Assembly: GCA_907165065.1 (NCBI GenBank)
Contig: OU015524.1
Location: forward strand, 41,979,295 to 42,043,294
From: Caprimulgus europaeus
Lineage: Eukaryota > Chordata > Aves > Caprimulgiformes > Caprimulgidae
Direction: 5' to 3'
DNA: 64,000 nucleotides
The position numbers were made by a program, and so were the translations under genes. A model generated the notes under the pieces. The model searched no databases. It saw nothing but the letters and a program-made list of their open reading frames with translations, and was not told the DNA's origin. Positions 40,009-52,068 of the stretch are shown piece after piece (position 1 is the stretch's first letter; every line of letters begins with the position of its first letter).

Positions 40009-41012
40009 GATTCATGAGAGGACAGTGAGGTGGATTGAGAACTGGTTGACTGGCAGAGCTCAGAAGGTTGTGATCAGTGGCACAGAATCTAGTTGGAGGC
40101 CTGTAACTAGCAGTGTTCTCCAGGGGTGAGTACTGGGGCCAGTTTTGTTTAACATCTTAATCAGTGACCTGGATGTAGGGATATAGTCCTCCCTGAGCAA
40201 CTTTGCTCAGAAATTTCGCTGATACGAAGCTGGGAGGAGTGGTTGGCACACCAGAAGGCTGTACTGCCATTCAACGAGACCTGGACACACTGGAGAGTTG
40301 AGTGGAAAGGAACCTGATGAGGTTCAACAAGAACAAGTGCAGAGTCCTTCACCCGGGGAGGAATAACTGCATGCACCAGTACAGGTTAGGGGCTGATGTG
40401 CTGGAAAGGAGCTCTTTGGCAAAGGACCTGGGTGTCCTGATGGACAGCAGGCTGGCCATGAGCCAGCAGTGTGCCCTTGGGGCCAGGAAGGCCAACAGTA
40501 TCCTGGGGTGCATTAAAAAGAGCATGGCCAGCAGGTCAAAGGAGGTTCTCCCCTCTCTGTTCTGCCCTGGTGAGGCCACATCTGGAACACCACGTCCACT
40601 TCTGGGCTTCCCAGTTCAAGAGGGACAGGGATCTTCTGGAGAGAGTTCAGCGGAGGGCCACAAAGGTGATTAGGGGCCAGGAACATCTCCCATATGAGGA
40701 AAGGCTGAGAAAGCTGGGACTCTTCAGCCTGGAGAAGAGAAGACTGAGGGGGGATCTTATCAATGTCTATAAATACCTGAAATGCGGGGCCAAATGGATG
40801 GGGCCGGGCTCTTTTTGGTAGTGCCCAGTGACAGGACAAGGGGCAATTGGCAAAAACTGGAACAGCGAAAGTTCCAGACAAACTTAAGGAAAAATTTCTT
40901 TACTGTGAGGGTGACAGAGCACTGGAACAGGCTGCCCAGAGAGGTTGTGGAGTCTCAACCTCTGGAGATGTTCAAAACCCGCCTGGTCATTTTCCTGTGT
41001 AACCTGTGGTAG
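40009..41012 (+). pseudogene. CR1 ORF2 C-terminal half, multiply frameshifted
   Basis: Coding similarity continues after the break, first in another frame (TVRWIENWLTGRAQKVV). There the motif-B turn reads LQG-stop-VLGPVLFNI, with TGA at 40127-40129 in place of the expected Ser codon. The FADD box near 40200 is destroyed: about a dozen extra bases separate TTTGCT from GATACGAAGCTGGG. Further pieces lie at 40302 (NLMRFNKNKCRVLHPGRNN), 40471-40821 ([19 protein letters not shown]) and 40782-41012 ([20 protein letters not shown]). At least three frame changes are needed to follow it. Confidence 0.88.
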
Positions 41013-41730
41013 GGAACCTGTTTTGGCAGGGGGGTTGGACTAGATGATCTCCTGAGGTCCCTTCCAACTCCCACCATTCTGTGATTCTGTGTGATTCTGT
41101 GATTATGAAATAGGCAGTCAAAGACAAGTTGTGTTGCTTTTATCAGGCTTTCCAAAGAGCAGTGCTGGATAGCAAAGAGCACTGTGAGTATAATAATGTT
41201 TTTAATCAATCAAAATTTGAATGTTTTTTTAGTTACCTGTAAAAGAAACATACCTGTCGGTTTTGTTTTAACCTTTAAAAATAATTAAATTAATTCCCAA
41301 ATGTAAAATATCTATCTCAAATCAAACATTTGAAATTTTATTTAGCTTCAAAGATGGAACATTTCATCCAGGTTCCTTCTCCTCTGCCTACCCACAAAAA
41401 CCTGTTGAAATGAACCACAGTTCACTAAATCCAAACATGTGTTTCTTTATTAGGAAAGTGCCACCTTCGCTCAGTGCCACTGCCAATTTCCTTGGAAATC
41501 TGTTTTTAAATGTCACATAAGGAGCTGCTGAATGCTGAGCTCCACGGTGTGGGCTGAGCAGCTGAGAACCTTCCCCCATGCACACCAAGGTGTGTGTGTG
41601 TATCATATGCCTGTTTTCATCTAAGCCTCCTGGTCCGTTGTCCCTCCCTTTCTTCAGCCTTATTAGCAGAACTTTTAGATCAGCTTCAGCATTATCTGCC
41701 AGCCAAGTTTCTGTACATTTTTGGTTTTTG

Positions 41731-41744
41731 TTTTTTTTTTTTTT
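41731..41744 (+). repeat. T14 homopolymer
   Basis: Fourteen T preceded by a TTTTTGGTTTTTG stretch. No associated mobile element is recognised. Confidence 0.8.
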
Positions 41745-43715
41745 CCTCTTATTCAGTCTCTTAAAAAAGGAGGTGACACTGAGGACTTTGAGAATACTCA
41801 AAACCATCATGCTGGGAGGAGCTTAAAAGTAGACAAAAGTAGTTGACTCTGCTTTACATTTATCATTAAAAACAGTGGAGTAGACTTTAAGAGAATAATG
41901 TGAAAAACAACATAATTAATCTGATTTAAACAACTAAGGGAGAAAACTAAGAGGAGAAGAAAAAAACAACAGAATTAGCAAAGATTATTTTTGTCACTAT
42001 TTAGCCATTTAGGTAGAACAGTAGAGGAAAGGTTTTATGCATGTGTTAACTCTTCTATGGATCAATCATTGGCTTCATTTTTTCACACCTGTCCTAACAC
42101 CTTTAGTAAGCACTCAAATGAAATTTAGATGTCATGCAAGCAGCACATTTTCATGCCAAAAGTCACTCCTAATGATTCCTTCCTTGACTTAAGGGATTTC
42201 CATAAGTCAAATGAAGGACACAAGATTAACTATCAGATTTTAATTATTCAAGGAGGTAGCCAGCTGTGAAAACTGAGAAAATACAATTTCTGAAGTGGAT
42301 GCTCCACAAAGGAGTAAGTGTTGTCAAGAGGCACCAGTGGCGAATGTCACTGATGGGATGGGTGGGGGGAGCGCAGGTTTTGCAAGCCTCACTGCCTGCA
42401 GCCTGTGGTGAGGAGGTTTGAAGGTCATTGCTGCTCAAGTAAGTGCCTGCTTCCAATTAGATATTTTCAGTAACAGAGAGCAAGACAGGTGGAATGAATT
42501 GATTTAACTTCAAAACCACCCCGCTGTGTGTTTTTATGTCTGGTATTTCCATACCTCCTTTCTTTCAGTTCGACACAAATGGATGCAGCTGGCATAATGT
42601 CTCAAAGGCAGAGGACTGGAAAAAATTGTGTCTGAACATTTAAAAATATTGGCAGATTTCAAAGAGCAAAGCAACTGAAGATGGCTTAATAAGAACTAGG
42701 ATGATAAAGCTATATTAACACCACCAAGTCTTGCAGCCCAGTAAGAGCAGATCAAAAGGCAGACAGAAGATAGTGACAAATTTCCAAAATCATGTTGTCC
42801 ATTCTTCACACATTTCTGGGGCAAGAGGGTTACTTCAGATTAGATTTAATCGGCCTCTGTTGGCTGAATTTCCATTAATGGGGCACTTCTAGTTGAGTTT
42901 AAACAAAAGAAAACTCATTTGTAGGTTTTGAAATCATTCCTTGATGCGAGGCAAAATATTTAAATGGGGGCAAATGTAGAATTTTGTCCAAGATCCAGAC
43001 TAAAATGCTTATGTAGCACCAATTAAACTGTTCTGAGTTTTGCTACTAAGTAAAAATGGATGTGAATTACCAAACATACAACCAGCTTCAGTTTCTGCTT
43101 ACATCATCACTGTTATCTTGCCTTATGACAAAAAATCATTATCAAACTTCAGCCTTTACCTACTTTGCTAGTAAAAGAATCTTTCCAACTATATTAGTGG
43201 GTGTCACTGGGATAGTAGTACCTGATTAGGCCTCTTTCAACCTGGTGGCTGTTTCCTAGTAGTACTTTATCACTTTCCCATATAACTTTTGTTTTTTAAA
43301 GGTATTGGCAGGTCAGGGATACAACAGCTCTAAACTGGCATTGCTTCACTAAATCAAGGCCTGATAAGGAGCTTGCCCAGTGCTGCCAGAGGCTGTCATT
43401 CAAGGAGTCAACCTGCTCCTCAGTGTGGTATTGAATATCATTAAACATTTAAATAATTTCTGGTTTAAATGAGTGTCAATCCAGTGAGGAATTATTTCAT
43501 AGATCTGGGAAGAGTGGATATATTTTAGCCCCCTTGCAGGGTATTAATAGCTGCTATCAAAACATGATGTACTCTGAAAAATGCCAGCACATTACCAGTC
43601 TGTTTACAAATGTTTTGTTTGAGAATGGCTCACAACTGACCTCACAATAAACTACTCATGTATTAAGTGCTGCAGGACTAATCTTAAAAAGGAAATAGAG
43701 GAGAAGATTACATTG

Positions 43716-44139
43716 TTATTGTTGCCTCTTGCAGCAGACTTGAGTTGTGCTGGCACTTTTACATTTTGTAGTGAAAAAAACCAAGCTTGATGGCACTGAT
43801 ATCATCACAGACTGAGTGCTTTTGCTAGCAGCAACTATTGGTAAGGCATGTGAAGTCCCCAGGTAAATTTCCAAGCCACAGGCCTTTGTGATTAGATCCT
43901 GTAGGAAGGAATGCTGATGTACCTTTCCCAAGAGAACATTATGTGGTGTACCAGCAGGAACCTCTAATAGTGGCTGCAAAACCTTTAGTGCGCAACAAGA
44001 TCTGGCTTTTAACAGGGGATTTTGCAAATTGCGCCAGCCTTGAATAGGTGCCATCTGGGCTTCCGTGCATGAATTCCACTACTTCCCTACCCAAATGGTG
44101 AAATAACAAGATAAAATCCAAGTTAGAGAACAAAGACAC
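43716..44139 (-). other. Unidentified block with open minus-strand frames and retained CpG
   Basis: Two overlapping minus-strand frames are open here, 112 codons (43716-44054) and 66 codons (43939-44139). Three CpG sites fall within about 75 bases (near 43991, 44031 and 44064), in a region otherwise almost free of CpG. The translations match no family that I recognise, and there is no clear start, splice pair or poly(A) signal. It could be a frameshifted processed pseudogene, a conserved non-coding element or chance. I assign no function. Confidence 0.25.
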
Positions 44140-47100
44140 TAAGTAATCAAAGAGGATGAATCATATTTTGGCCTGTTACGTTTTTTAATTAACCTGTATT
44201 GCTAATAGATGATTGGATTATCTCTCTGACAGTACACTATGGCAGAAAAAGAATTTTCTTTTCTCCATAAAACACATGATGCATAGTTCGCAGTAACATA
44301 GGGAATTTAAGAATATTTAAAGTAAAAAAGCCTTAATACTTTTGCAAACAAATCTTTTGGGATTCCTTCCTTCAGGCTACAATAGCCAAAGTGACTTGGA
44401 TAAAATCATCAACATGGAAGTTTGATTTAACTGATTTTGTTTATTTAACCCATCTAAACTCAAGTCGTTCGATTCTGCTAGCTTCAGTCTTATGCCCCAA
44501 TAAAAATGTAGGAAAAGTATGCAGACAAAATCATTGCTGCTGACAATCAATGCAGAGCTCAGTTGGTAAGAGGTTAAAAGGGACACGATCCCTAAGCTCA
44601 GGCCTATATGAATCATAAGAGTTACCAGGGACTAATTTGATCCTGCTGTCTTGTCATAGCAACTCTGATCCAAGTTACTGTTAGACTATCACAGTTTCTG
44701 ACTGGGGCATTATAAGCTGCTCTCAGCCACGTGCTGTAGCTACAAGTCCTGCACTGCTGGAATCGTAAGCAAAGAGTTAAATCACAGGTTTTTGGTGCTT
44801 TCCAGTTCTGGTTGATGTTACAAGAATATAGATGTTTTATTAACTAATTTTTACTATGAGATTATTGAACCTACCAAATGTCGTGATAATAATAAAGCTA
44901 CAAAATTGTAGGAATGTATGTTCTAGAAATATAAGTACTGCCATTTGGACTAATATTACAAATAAACAACCAAAGCACATCCAACATATAGATTAAACTA
45001 ACAAAAATGGTAAAGGAAAATACATACAACAGGTGGACTGAGAGCAGGAAAGTACAAAAACATATTCTAAAGTTGTTACTTTTGCAGAGAAAAAAATAAT
45101 CTCCTCTGAGCAATGTCTATCTGGCACCTAGCCTGTCCCATGCCAGATGGGATCAGCTTAATAAATGTACAAGTACATGAATAGCTGATAAGATTTGCCG
45201 TTATACTGTTGACAGGTTTGTCAATTATGTCAGTATCATTAGTTGTTATTTCCCAGATCAAAGGGCTGTAACATGTTTCTCACAACATTTTAACACTAGT
45301 TTGAAATATTTTTTATGGCTAATCATAAATTATACCCTAATACATCAGTGTTGAAACTAATCGTAATTAATTCTGGCATCACAAAAGTGTGAAGATACTG
45401 CTTCTGCTTCAGGCTGGCCTTGGCACCCACCAGCCATCACACAAGGGGTTATATATAGATTAACTGTTTCCTTAGGAAGATTTCACTCACTCTGGGAAGT
45501 TTACTAAAACCTTTTGGCATGTATTACTTAGAAGAGCTAAGAGCTAATTAGTAGAATAAATTGTGACACATTCTTTTGTTGTTCAGCAATTTGGCTAGTG
45601 ACTTATCATGCTGTTAGGAAAGGTCCATGCTGGAGTGGAAGCTCTCTTCAGACCTGCCAGTGCATGTTGGGCCCATGTCTGGGAGGTTGGCAGCTCACCC
45701 ATTAGGAGGTGGATGCCTTGTGAGCTTTCCAAAACCAGTGCAGAGCAGATATTGATTTTCTGCAGTTCATATATCTTTGGAGTTGTTTTTTCTTAAGATG
45801 TTAAGTTATGCTATTATTTGCCCTGAATTCACATTCTACTTGGTAACATTTATCATTTGCATCAAGTTAAAAATATTTAATTACAGTAAGCAGGGAATAG
45901 AAGAGTTATCTAAAAATAATTCAGCAGCTGTGCAATAAGTAGGCTACATTTCTGAACTTAAAGGCTATATATGCTTTCTTTCAACACACCGACTGCTAAC
46001 AATTCTGGGAAATCTGTGCACATCTCATTTGATACCAAACCTTTATCTTGGTAATTTACAATAGCCAGGAACTGGAGAATGAGTCATTTTTGTATTATGC
46101 ACAGGGGTTTTAAATTGAATCAAGTAATGGTCTCAGTTTAAATTCACCTTCCTGTAAATCACATTTAAACCAAAACCTGTCCATAGCAGAGCCATGTCAG
46201 AGCTAGAGGTTCCCAGACAGGATTTCTAGAGGGAGGATGGAACTGTCAAAGATCAACTGAGGTGGCCCCTTCAGCCAGTTTTGTCATCCCTGCCATACAC
46301 CTTAGGACAATGATATGGCATCAGTCACCTACCGTAGGATATACTCTGGAAACTACAGACATCATCATAAATTACAGCAGTTCACAGAGAAACTTCAGAA
46401 TTCATAGCATGAGAATCAACAAGTGGCTTCTTGGCAACTCCAGATACTAAACAGAGTTCTGAAGAGATCTCTACAGAATTCTGGTGTGGTTAACAGAGCA
46501 GGGGGGAAGAAATAAAATTTTAAAAAGATGAGAGGATCAGGATAGATTTGAATATTCAAAAACTAAAGGCATGACAGCACAGACTTACAATGAGACCTCT
46601 CTTGCTCCCAGAGTCCAGTGCAAAGCACCAGCTTACACTGCATGCACAATGGGAGCTGTCAGCCCATCACAAGGTGGAAAAGAGCAACCTCCAGTAAACT
46701 GCCCATCATTTCCAGTGATGATTTTTAAAATATTTTTTTTCCTGATATATTTATCCAAATGTATTAAATTATCTTATTCCTGAGGTTTAGTTTCAGGAAG
46801 AAATAGAAATCTGAGATGGGTCAAAATACACAGCATATCACAGTGACTAATCTCACTATAGAGATACTCAGGAAAATGGTCAGTCCATTCCACCCATGCT
46901 TCTGTCCTGCTAGAAGACCATATAAATGAGTCAAAAGCTTATTTAAAATAAATTGAGGAAAAAAATAGTGATACAAAGTTATGCATCAACCCCAGCAAAA
47001 TTTTCAAGTCAAGAGCAATGCATTTCGTCTCTTGAATTTTTTTGCCAAGTTTCACACAGTGGCTTCACACAGCATGCTTAGAAGGCTGTGAGCAAACTGA

Positions 47101-47498
47101 TATAAGGCTGGGTTCCCAGTCCCCAGTGTGGGATATACCACTTGATAGGGAATGTCTGCCTGCATATTATGCAGTCTCCCTGTCACTGTCATTAAAGGGA
47201 TTTTCAGTGTCAACATGTGCTCACAGGACTATATTCAATGAGCTCAGGAGTCTTTCTAGTAATTGCAAAGGATTTTAGGCCAAGCATTTTGACCTGCACT
47301 TTTCAAAAAGATTTCAAGGACTGATTATTAATCAAACACTGGATATTTACAATGAAGCCACCCTGCCTTCTGAAAATCTGGCCTTTTATCCTGTGTAGCT
47401 CTAGAATGTAACCTCTTTTGAACATCTGCTTCATAGCAGGGTTCTGTTTTCTCTTTCCTCATGTAACCAGGGTATTTCTAGTACCTAAGATCAAAATT

Positions 47499-47512
47499 AA
47501 AAAAAAAAAAAA
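47499..47512 (+). repeat. A14 homopolymer
   Basis: Fourteen A after ATCAAAATT. No source element recognised. Confidence 0.8.
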
Positions 47513-48266
47513 GCATTTTCTTGAATGCTTACCAGACCAGCAAGTGTCTCATCTCCCAGAAATAATACTGACCTCTTCCAGGGCACCATTTTCTGTCTGT
47601 ACAGCATGTTTCTTCAAATTTTACTTTGTAATTGAACACTGAAATTGCATGTCATTGCTGTGATTCTTCCATGCAGAATAACTTTCAAAACAGGCAATGG
47701 AATTCTTCCCTGCACATAAAAGACCCACAGTTGGCTTAGAAGAGGAACAGTTTATTTCACCCCTGTACATAGCAAATTTCCTGGCACTTTTTGCTTGCAG
47801 AATAGACCGAGCAGTTATAGGAGCTGTTCCAGAAACCCAGAGCCTCAACTTCAGTGCTCCAGTGTGGGATTTCATAGCATTTATGTCAAGCTGGTTGAGA
47901 GCTATTTGCAACCCAGCAGTTATTGCAGAAAAGTATTCAAGAGCTGAGGACTGCAATGGGGAATATCTCTCTGTAGTTTAAAGCTAATGTTTTGATTTGC
48001 ATCAGAATATATATTTTTTTTTTAAGTGTCAGGAGAGTCAATGGAGTGACTCCACTAGAAAGCTACATCCTTTCCTCTGAGTTTCCAGGTAGCAATAGTT
48101 CCTCATGGATTGTGTTACTACCCCAGTGATTAATATTAGAGCAAAAATGGGGAACTAAAAAGCACATTTTTCACCAGATGCATGACCTGAAATTCAGTTA
48201 ATTAAGCTAGAGATAAAATCATAATATTTACTTTGGAAAGGTGAATATGAGACAAAGCTATAGAAA

Positions 48267-48281
48267 TTTTTTTTTTTTTTT
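48267..48281 (+). repeat. T15 homopolymer
   Basis: Fifteen T after CTATAGAAA. No source element recognised. Confidence 0.8.
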
Positions 48282-48793
48282 GCTTTAATTACTGTCATTC
48301 ACCGCTGGTTACATTTCAAGATTTTGTTTAATCTTGCGATTTAAAATATACTACATTTTGACTTGCTGATTCTCACTTACTAATTTTCAGAGCAGCATAA
48401 AGAAATCCTGACTTCCATCTTAGGGCAATGCATGACCCAACCCTGCAACAGTACTTCACTCTTAAATTACCACCAATTTCTTATCTTGAGGGACACTCCT
48501 TGTTTTAAGAGACACCTCTCTTTCCATTCATTTAGCATGTAACAGGAACTCACAAACAATCAAATCTTTGCAAGCCCAACTGAGTAACCGTTGATTGCAT
48601 TTTGTTTCCTTGTTTTCTCAGTCTTTCAACAAAATCAAGCCACAGATGCTGGAAAAAAAGTGGTGTGGAGAGGGAATTTCCTTCTGGGACTCCTAAAACT
48701 GCATTGAGTTGCACTTCTGAAATACAGACTTTACTCCAGACCTCTGCTTTTGTATTTGTATTCTAAGTAAGGAATCAGTAAACCAACAGGAAG

Positions 48794-48807
48794 AAAAAAA
48801 AAAAAAA
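48794..48807 (+). repeat. A14 homopolymer
   Basis: Fourteen A following CCAACAGGAAG. No source element recognised. Confidence 0.8.
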
Positions 48808-50820
48808 GCTGATTAACAACTATGCAAACAGCAAAGGCTTCCACTTACCAGCATGACTGATGTTGAGATATTAAAGGATAAAGTTAAACCCATTAGATAT
48901 ATGGAAATTGTTGTAGTAAAATCTAAATAAAACTAGCCAGGTATATTGTTGTTAAAAATATCCCTTGGATAGTCTCATCTTTACTGGGACTTTAGATAGA
49001 AAGACTGGCATTTAAAGATTTATGATTTAAACAATGTAACTTTGTCTGATAGGTAGGATGTAGCCATCAAAAAGCAGAAGTGGAACTGTTAAATTGCAAA
49101 CTCGGTTAGCCAACCCTGAAGAACTGCTCCAACTTGCCAAAAGACTGTGATGTTAGGGAAGCTAATTCCAGCAGGTGGAGATTGAGACCATCCACTCACA
49201 GACCCTCTACCCAGTTCATACCACTGACCCAAAAGAAACAGGCAGAGTAACAAGACCGAGCATGGGTACTAATTTACATGCTAGGTGAAGGGATTTTAAC
49301 CAATCAATTAATAAAATAACAATGTGTATGTATTAGGAGGCTGCATACATTAATGTTTTTTGTATAAATAATCATGGACTTGAAGACTTAGTGTGCTGTC
49401 TTGAGACACCCATACATGCACATGTATGCAATAAAAGGAAACACCTACACTCTGTGTGTGGATTGTTTCTTTGCACACCATCTGATTTTTTTTTGTTTTG
49501 GAACAACATGACCACTATATGCAGGTTAGGGTTTCCAAACACAGTATTTCTTTCCAGCAGAGACATAGACTTTTAAGCCTGGTCCTCTCTAGGAATTTGG
49601 GACACACAGGGCACAGGACACGCAGGACTTTTCTGTGCTGCTTCACTGGCTGCTCCAAGTGATGGAGAGGGGAAAGGAGAGGCTTCAGCATCAGGATGTG
49701 CAACTGGAGAGAGAAAAATAATGTACCTTCCACCTCTGGAAGACAACATGGTTTCAGAGATCACTTTAAAAAAACAGAGTCCAGATTCACTCAAATTTTA
49801 CAGAGAGAGTCTTAAAATGATCAGTCTTGCATGTGCTGAAATTTAGGATATGAAGTATTCACTGAAGAGGAAGCTACAACAAACAACTGTTACAGAATAA
49901 GTGCTCTTATCTGAAAACACAACATGAAAAAGCAGGAGAGACAGAAAGAGGTATCATGCAAAGACATACATTAACACTTAGTATCTGACCGCACAGCTCT
50001 GCTTCTGAATGAAATAGTCCTCAGCTGGTTGAAGTAATTTCTCTGAAAAAAAAAAAATATATATAATGTTGACTTTTAAGGAAATGCAAACTTCATAGGA
50101 GAAATTAACCTAAATGCTGGGTGAGGATGATGTGCAGGATGTCTAGGAGGTACTCGGAGAGCAGCAGAGGCTGTGTGGCTGCACAAGGTCTCCTCTTTGG
50201 GAAAGTGGTCCCTATAGAGGTGGCCAAGCCTCCCCAGCCTGTCATCTGCATAAGGAAATCCCTTGCAGTACCCCAGCACAAGCCTCAGCTTCATCCCCAA
50301 GTGACAAAAACCCAGGGGGATCACAGGCAGCCCTCCACCCTCACATGAGCAGATCAGATCACAGCAGAGAAGCCACATCTCAACTTCCCACAAGTTCTAT
50401 GTGGCCCAGGAGTCTCACTCCAGTTTCAACTTTTTACACACATGGCTACATCATGTTGCAACTGTGGAAAGACTTTCCCACAATTTAAAAATACCTGCAA
50501 CAGGATGCAGACAATAGTTGAATATTGATTTCCTTCAGGTCCAGCTTCAAAATAACATCAGCATTTTTTTCAGGCTAAAGTATTGTTGTTTGTTTAGAAA
50601 TCAAACCAAAAATGCACTGAAACAAAGCAAAGCTGGTAAGTGCCACTTGGAATAATAGTTTGTGTTAATTGTGTATGCAAGAATAGTAAAACTATTTACC
50701 TTCAGAGGAAAAAAAATCTTTTCACACTAAATATCACTTCAACTAAAATATTTTTCTCTACTTTTGGTTTAATTTCATAGCTCTAATTCCATGGACACCT
50801 TTTTCCTGTGTATTCCAATT

Positions 50821-50866
50821 AGTTGTTTCAAAAGCACCTCTAAGTTGTTTCAAAAGCAATCTCTAA
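50821..50866 (+). repeat. Two-copy tandem repeat, about 22-24 bases
   Basis: AGTTGTTTCAAAAGCA followed by a CTCTAA-type ending occurs twice in direct succession. The second copy carries a two-base insertion (AT before CTCTAAG). This is a local duplication. Confidence 0.8.
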
Positions 50867-51660
50867 GGTGGTGCCACATTACATCTGCCTTTCTAACTGC
50901 CACAGGGGCCATACAGTATCTAAAGGGGAAGGGAACATAGCGTGTATGGCTACTTGCAATTCACCTAAAACCCAGTTATTTTCAACATAAAATATCTGAA
51001 TGTCACTTCTAATGGTGTGACTCTAACCTCATCCTGAAGAACAGGGAATCAGGCATGCCATGTTCTCAATAAAGGACATGTTTGCCCCCCAAATCTTGAT
51101 CTTTTACTTGCTGCTTTCTTCAGTTATATTTGTTGTTCATTCTCCCCACAGTCCTAGAGGTCCAGTTTCAGATTCTGTGAGAACAAAATATTGCATAAGG
51201 AGGAAAAACAATCTCTTTAACAATGAAATGTGTGTGAAACCATCATTAGGACCTCTGTGTGTCTGATGCTTATCTTTGCTGACTCCAACTGAGCAACTTC
51301 TGTTGGTGCAAATGAAACGAGAATGCAGTACCTCCATAGGAGATCTTAAGAGCTCATTACTTTGAGTTATGATTTATTTTCCCTGTTTAGGGAGTATACT
51401 AGCAATCTCTCTTCCTAAAAATTATTTGCCTGTCTGTACTGAATGCACAGGAATTGCCTGTTCCCCCTGATGGGCCATTAACGTTTGTACAGCTGCCTAC
51501 ATCATGGTCTTTTCATATGGATAGCATTGAGCTGAACTCAAGGGCTTAATACGTATAGAATCCCAGCAGAACTTGACACCTATCCCTGCTCTGTTCTTGT
51601 GCCTTTTGGCATTTGCAATCAGTATCTGTCTTGTTTGCCAGCCTGCTATCATCAAGTCCA

Positions 51661-51666
51661 TTTATT
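51661..51666 (-). terminator. Candidate poly(A) signal for the minus-strand exon
   Basis: TTTATT on the plus strand is AATAAA on the minus strand. It lies about 310 bases past the stop codon of the candidate terminal exon at 51978, a plausible 3'-UTR length. AATAAA is common in AT-rich DNA, so this is weak support alone. Confidence 0.3.
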
Positions 51667-51977
51667 ACAAATCCGTCCTGTAAAGAAATATTATGCAAAA
51701 AGATTTGCTGTAAGTCTTACTTGTCCTAACAGCAGTCCAGTAAAACAGCAATCTCAAGTTGCTATAACTTAGGTGGGAGGGATATTTCCCCTTCTAATTT
51801 AACAAGCTTGAAAAAGTAAGAGTGAGGAGGTGCCTAAACTTTTATCCAGGTTATACCTCATACTCTCCCATAGGGGCATTCAAGGAGCATACAGCACTGA
51901 AAATTTTCAACTTATGATCAGATGTGTGCTTGTCCCAGAGCTGGTGGGCACCCCTGATAGGCATTCATGATGTGCTG

Positions 51978-52068
51978 TTATCTAATAAGCTGGATATTCA
52001 TCTCTGAACGGTACATCTGCAGTGTGTTCGGGGGAGGTCTATGCATTGGGTCATAGTACCGCGGGCCA
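51978..52068 (-). CDS. Candidate terminal coding exon, unidentified gene
   Basis: On the minus strand a pyrimidine-rich tract and TTTCTGCCCTCTTTCCTCAG form a strong splice acceptor. The exon would start at 52068 with one base completing a split codon, then encode 29 residues beginning GPRYYDPMHRPPPNTLQ and ending with Met, Asn and Ile residues before a final QLIR, followed by TAA at 51978-51980. Four CpG sites occur in these 91 bases although the region is CpG-poor, which suggests retained codons. The sequence is hydrophilic with a Pro-rich turn, like a cytoplasmic or extended protein tail. I do not recognise the protein. The frame is also open farther upstream (to 52355), so a longer unspliced frame or chance cannot be excluded. 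An AATAAA follows about 310 bases downstream. No partner exon with matching phase was found with certainty. Confidence 0.4.

Larger units (their letters stand above)
38900..41107 (+). mobile_element. CR1 retrotransposon, about 2.2 kb, longest copy in the window
   Basis: The 5' edge is only roughly placed. CR1-type coding is first recognisable at about 38930 (LFKDLLVGISW, then GAQESWLMLKHNFLQAQD). It continues through most of the reverse-transcriptase domain and the C-terminus into the 3' end, which finishes GTGATTCTGTGTGATTCTGTG at about 41107. Full-length avian CR1 is about 4.5 kb, so roughly the last half is present and the endonuclease domain is missing. The 3' part shares the CTCCTGAGGTCCCTTCC subgroup marker with the copies at 9.2 and 27.6 kb. 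It lies in plus orientation. Several frame breaks make it inactive. Confidence 0.96.
41108..51639. other. Long AT-rich unannotated interval
   Basis: Ten kilobases without a recognised gene or mobile element. It contains several homopolymer runs (T14 at 41731-41744, A14 at 47499-47512, T15 at 48267-48281, A14 at 48794-48807, A12 plus ATATATATA at 50046-50066), a short GT run at 41591-41602 and a 22-24-base tandem pair at 50821-50866. A CpG-retaining block lies at 43716-44139. Overlapping opposite-strand open frames at 47621-47981 and 50076-50393 have no domain character. Confidence 0.5.

Noticed and set aside
47621-47981. Overlapping frames of 94 (plus) and 111 (minus) codons.
   Set aside because: Both strands open at once points to a chance lack of stops. 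Neither product shows domains, and there are no splice sites or poly(A) signals in support.
50076-50393. 105-codon minus-strand frame in a slightly GC-richer patch.
   Set aside because: No family features, and a plus-strand frame covers the same bases. Composition explains it.
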